NCBI GenBank assembly: GCA_963921425.1
Contig: OY992834.1
Location: 248,001 to 312,000, forward strand
Reading direction: 5' to 3'
Length of the DNA stretch: 64,000 nt
Origin: Dryas octopetala
Taxonomy: Eukaryota > Streptophyta > Magnoliopsida > Rosales > Rosaceae
The notes under the pieces are model-generated. The model saw only the letters and a program-made list of their open reading frames with translations, was not told where the DNA came from and made no database searches. Each line of letters opens with the position of its first letter. The stretch's first letter is position 1. The position numbers were made by a program, and so were the translations under genes. Below, piece after piece: positions 61,401 to 64,000 of this stretch.

Positions 61401-64000
61401 GATTTGGTGGGCATTATGAGCTAAATGTATTTTATTTCTAGTAATTTTGGGGTTTGAAGGTTGTGCATTGATAAACATCTTGTTCGTCTTGTCTTGTATT
61501 TCATCTTAAAAGAATATGGGCTAATGTTTTTGCGCTCTCCTCTTCAATCTTTCTAGAGAATTAATTGTCTAAAAATCTATGTTTTTTGTCTAACTAGTAT
61601 AGAAACTACAGGTTTAGGTTTGGTCTTTTCCTAATATAGAAAAGATTCATTTTACAGGATGTGCAAACATGGTCTTTTCTAAATGATTTTTGGTTTCTTT
61701 AAGGTCTCATAAAACCTAGAATTTGTTATTACATGTGCATATTTTATTTTAATCCAAGGAAGACCCTTTGGGGTGTTTGGCATGCCAATAATAGCAAATG
61801 CATAGGATTATTGTTATCTTCTTTCTTAAATGTTTTTCATATTTGTTTCTGTTATTGGTACTATTTTTATCTTGCAGATCATGAGGGAGACACTAATATA
61901 TTTGTCACACCTTGACCATGAGGACACTGAGAAGCAGGTAAAGGTTTTTATTTTTTATTTTTTTATGCCAGTCTGTTTGTCTTTGAAGGAAAAATAAACA
62001 ATAGTTTAGCTAATATTGATCCCATAGGTTCTTTTTATGCATATCCGTGCACGGGGATGCTGGTAGCATGATGTTATCTTGCCTGGATTTAAATATATGC
62101 AAAATAGTTTTATTTATTTAATTATATATGTAATAGTTTCTGGACATACATAGCTTCTATTGCTTTCATGATATTTTTTCTGCATCGTAATGAACTTTCT
62201 CCAATCCACCTCCCCAAGAAAATCTGAGCATGCAGTGAGAATATTCCTTTTGGTGTAATCTCAGTTGTGGGGAATCTCTAACAGTGAAGTAGTTAATCCT
62301 ATAAATATTTCTATCTGATAGTTTTCTTTCTATTTACATTTGAGCACAGATGCTAAAGAAATTAAGCAAACAACTGAGTGGTGAGGATTGGGCATGGAAC
62401 AACTTAAACACATTATGCTGGGCAATAGGGTCTATATCTGGTTCCATGTTGGAAGAACAGGTATGCTTTGCCCTCTGTTCTATGTAGGAAATTCCTTAAA
62501 TAATTTTTTCTTATATGCTAGGATAAAACCATATGGTTCCTTTTTGTGCATATTCTGCATCTATTTTGATAATTCCTTTTCATTAATATGGTCTTATGCT
62601 TTTTATGCAGTTATCATTCTAGAATCTTTTTTTATGTTTGTTGCCTTTGCTTTTTGCAGGAAAACAGGTTTTTGGTAATGGTCATTCGTGACTTGCTGAA
62701 TTTGTGTGAAATCATAAAAGGGAAAGACAACAAAGCAGTTATTGCAAGTAACATTATGTAAGGATTCCCGATGCTAGAGGGTTTTTTTTTTTTTTTTTTT
62801 TCATCTTAAGCAATAGGTTCTGCTCCCCTAAATGTTTACCAATAAGTGCTTAATGCATTCTAGGGCTTACGCCATTTCAGTTGAAAATCACATGAGTTTC
62901 TAATGCTCTTTTCTTTTGGGGTAATGAAACTTTTGGGATGCTGTGGTTGATAACTTTGTCACAGCAACATAGTTTTGTGGATATGACCTGTATTGTTATA
63001 GTATAAATATCCTTATGTTTGAAGTTTTGCTTTGTCTTCAGGTATGTTGTTGGACAGTACCCAAGGTTTTTAAGAGCTCATTGGAAGTTCCTAAAGACTG
63101 TTGTGAATAAGTTGTTTGAGTTTATGCATGAAACCCATCCTGGAGTTCAGGTATATTTTTTTTATTATGATGTTGGAGGTTGATTTTTTAGTTATATATA
63201 CATACATATATAAGATCTCATAGTATCCTTGTGTTGATTCATAGTACATAACATGGAGGTGCTTTAAGTGTCACAAAATTTTACTATTATATGGATTATA
63301 TATAAAAGTATTTTATGCTGTTTCTGTCAAGTTTCTTTTTCTTTGTTAATAGTATTGGGTTCTATTTTATCTATGTTACATATGTTTCAGGACATGGCCT
63401 GTGACACATTCTTGAAAATTGTCCAGAAGTGTAAGCGTAAGTTTGTCATTGTACAGGTAATATTTGGATTTTGATAGTTTCCCCTTAAGGTAGCATTTTA
63501 TAATGTTCTTGTGGTAAAAGTTGTAAACTTGTCTTTTGGCCAGGGTAAAAAGTATGCCATTCATGATTTTTTTGTGTTATGTTTAGAAAATATTCAAAAT
63601 TCTGTACATTACTGCTGTTGTGATTTTCAGGTTGGAGAAAACGAACCATTTGTGTCTGAACTCCTGACAGGGCTTCCAACAACTGTTGCTGATCTTGAGC
63701 CGCACCAGATTCATACTTTTTATGAAGCTGTATGCCTTTTTTATTTCCTTTTTGTTGGATATTTCTACAGGAAGCTATGTTAGTAACAATTTCTGTTTGT
63801 TTATCTTAGGTGGGTCATATGATTCATGCAGAACCTGATCCCCAGAAGAGAGATGAATATCTACAGAGATTGATGAATCTCCCAAATCAGGTGTGTTTAA
63901 TTACAAATCACATTGTTTTAGGACCAATTAGATATTATCCTCTCTTTCTCTATCTCATGCACACACACTCTCACTGCAAAGGAAATGGATGTATGTACTT
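55432..64000 (+). CDS. XPO1: exportin-1 (CRM1/XPO1), nuclear export receptor, first 21 exons
   Basis: Exons: 55432-55530, 56450-56566, 56984-57076, 57188-57259, 57566-57673, 57771-57853, 58362-58500, 58584-58652, 58781-58858, 59344-59406, 59498-59542, 59855-59962, 60063-60161, 60936-61133, 61878-61937, 62350-62460, 62660-62757, 63042-63150, 63391-63456, 63631-63729, 63810-63890. They give 665 in-frame codons of an expected ~1,075; the gene runs on. It begins '[16 protein letters not shown]'. CRM1 wraps RanGTP and carries leucine-rich NES cargo out of the nucleus. The NES-groove motif '[15 protein letters not shown]' is intact with Cys500, equivalent to the leptomycin-B-reactive cysteine of human XPO1. 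Intron 11 has a GC donor (AAG/gcaagt at 59542/59543). '[14 protein letters not shown]' in exon 14 departs from the usual 'QLYSHPMSKLRGLM'. In Arabidopsis XPO1B (At3g03110) neighbours NDUFA12. Confidence 0.96.

Overview
The window is nuclear DNA of a dicot plant. The genes are intron-rich with GT-AG (and a few GC-AG) junctions, intergenic DNA is AT-rich, and every recognisable gene has a close Arabidopsis relative. The gene set and sequence style fit a woody rosid, possibly Rosaceae, but this rests on recall and is not certain. No organellar, bacterial or LTR-retrotransposon gene block is visible. Exon coordinates were derived by hand from splice sites and reading-frame continuity.

Layout, left to right: the 3' end of an E-class PLS pentatricopeptide (PPR) gene (+, 1-767); a complete 8-exon P-class PPR gene like At5g27270/EMB976 (-, 1795-6499); a DP gene (E2F dimerisation partner, -, 7362-11203) whose frame is broken in three places; a diverged inverted-repeat transposon (about 11.46-13.81 kb) lying in the intergenic space between DP and the SMG9-like nonsense-mediated-decay gene (+, 14133-16244); a small Lys/Arg-rich protein gene (-, 17107-17889); a 14-exon VGT1-like sugar transporter (-, 19011-23502); the complex I subunit NDUFA12 (-, 24967-27476); head to head with it, the ERAD ubiquitin ligase HRD1 (+, 28139-31745); a laccase (+, 34971-37568); a tandem array of three wall-associated-kinase-like (WAK-like) genes (-, 38.0-47.9 kb) with transposon debris between copies 2 and 3; an ERD2/KDEL receptor (-, 48727-51567); a gene-poor 3.9 kb stretch with stacked palindromic MITE-like elements; and the first 21 exons of exportin-1/XPO1 (+, from 55432, running off the window).

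Most genes are unrelated housekeeping functions that are neighbours by ancestry. From memory, Arabidopsis keeps VGT1, NDUFA12 and XPO1B as adjacent loci (At3g03090, At3g03100, At3g03110), so HRD1, laccase, the WAK-like array and ERD2 appear to sit inside an old conserved block.

The most interesting items are: (1) the WAK-like array, whose members keep a receptor layout but lack the glycine loop, the VAIK lysine, the HRD aspartate and the DFG aspartate, so they look like inherited pseudokinases; (2) the duplication unit of that array, which carries a copy of the laccase 3' end; (3) the broken DP gene; (4) a 1,065-bp hAT-like element with a clean 8-bp target duplication and GC-richer cargo; and (5) palindromic elements at 42.9, 46.3, 53.3 and 54.2 kb.
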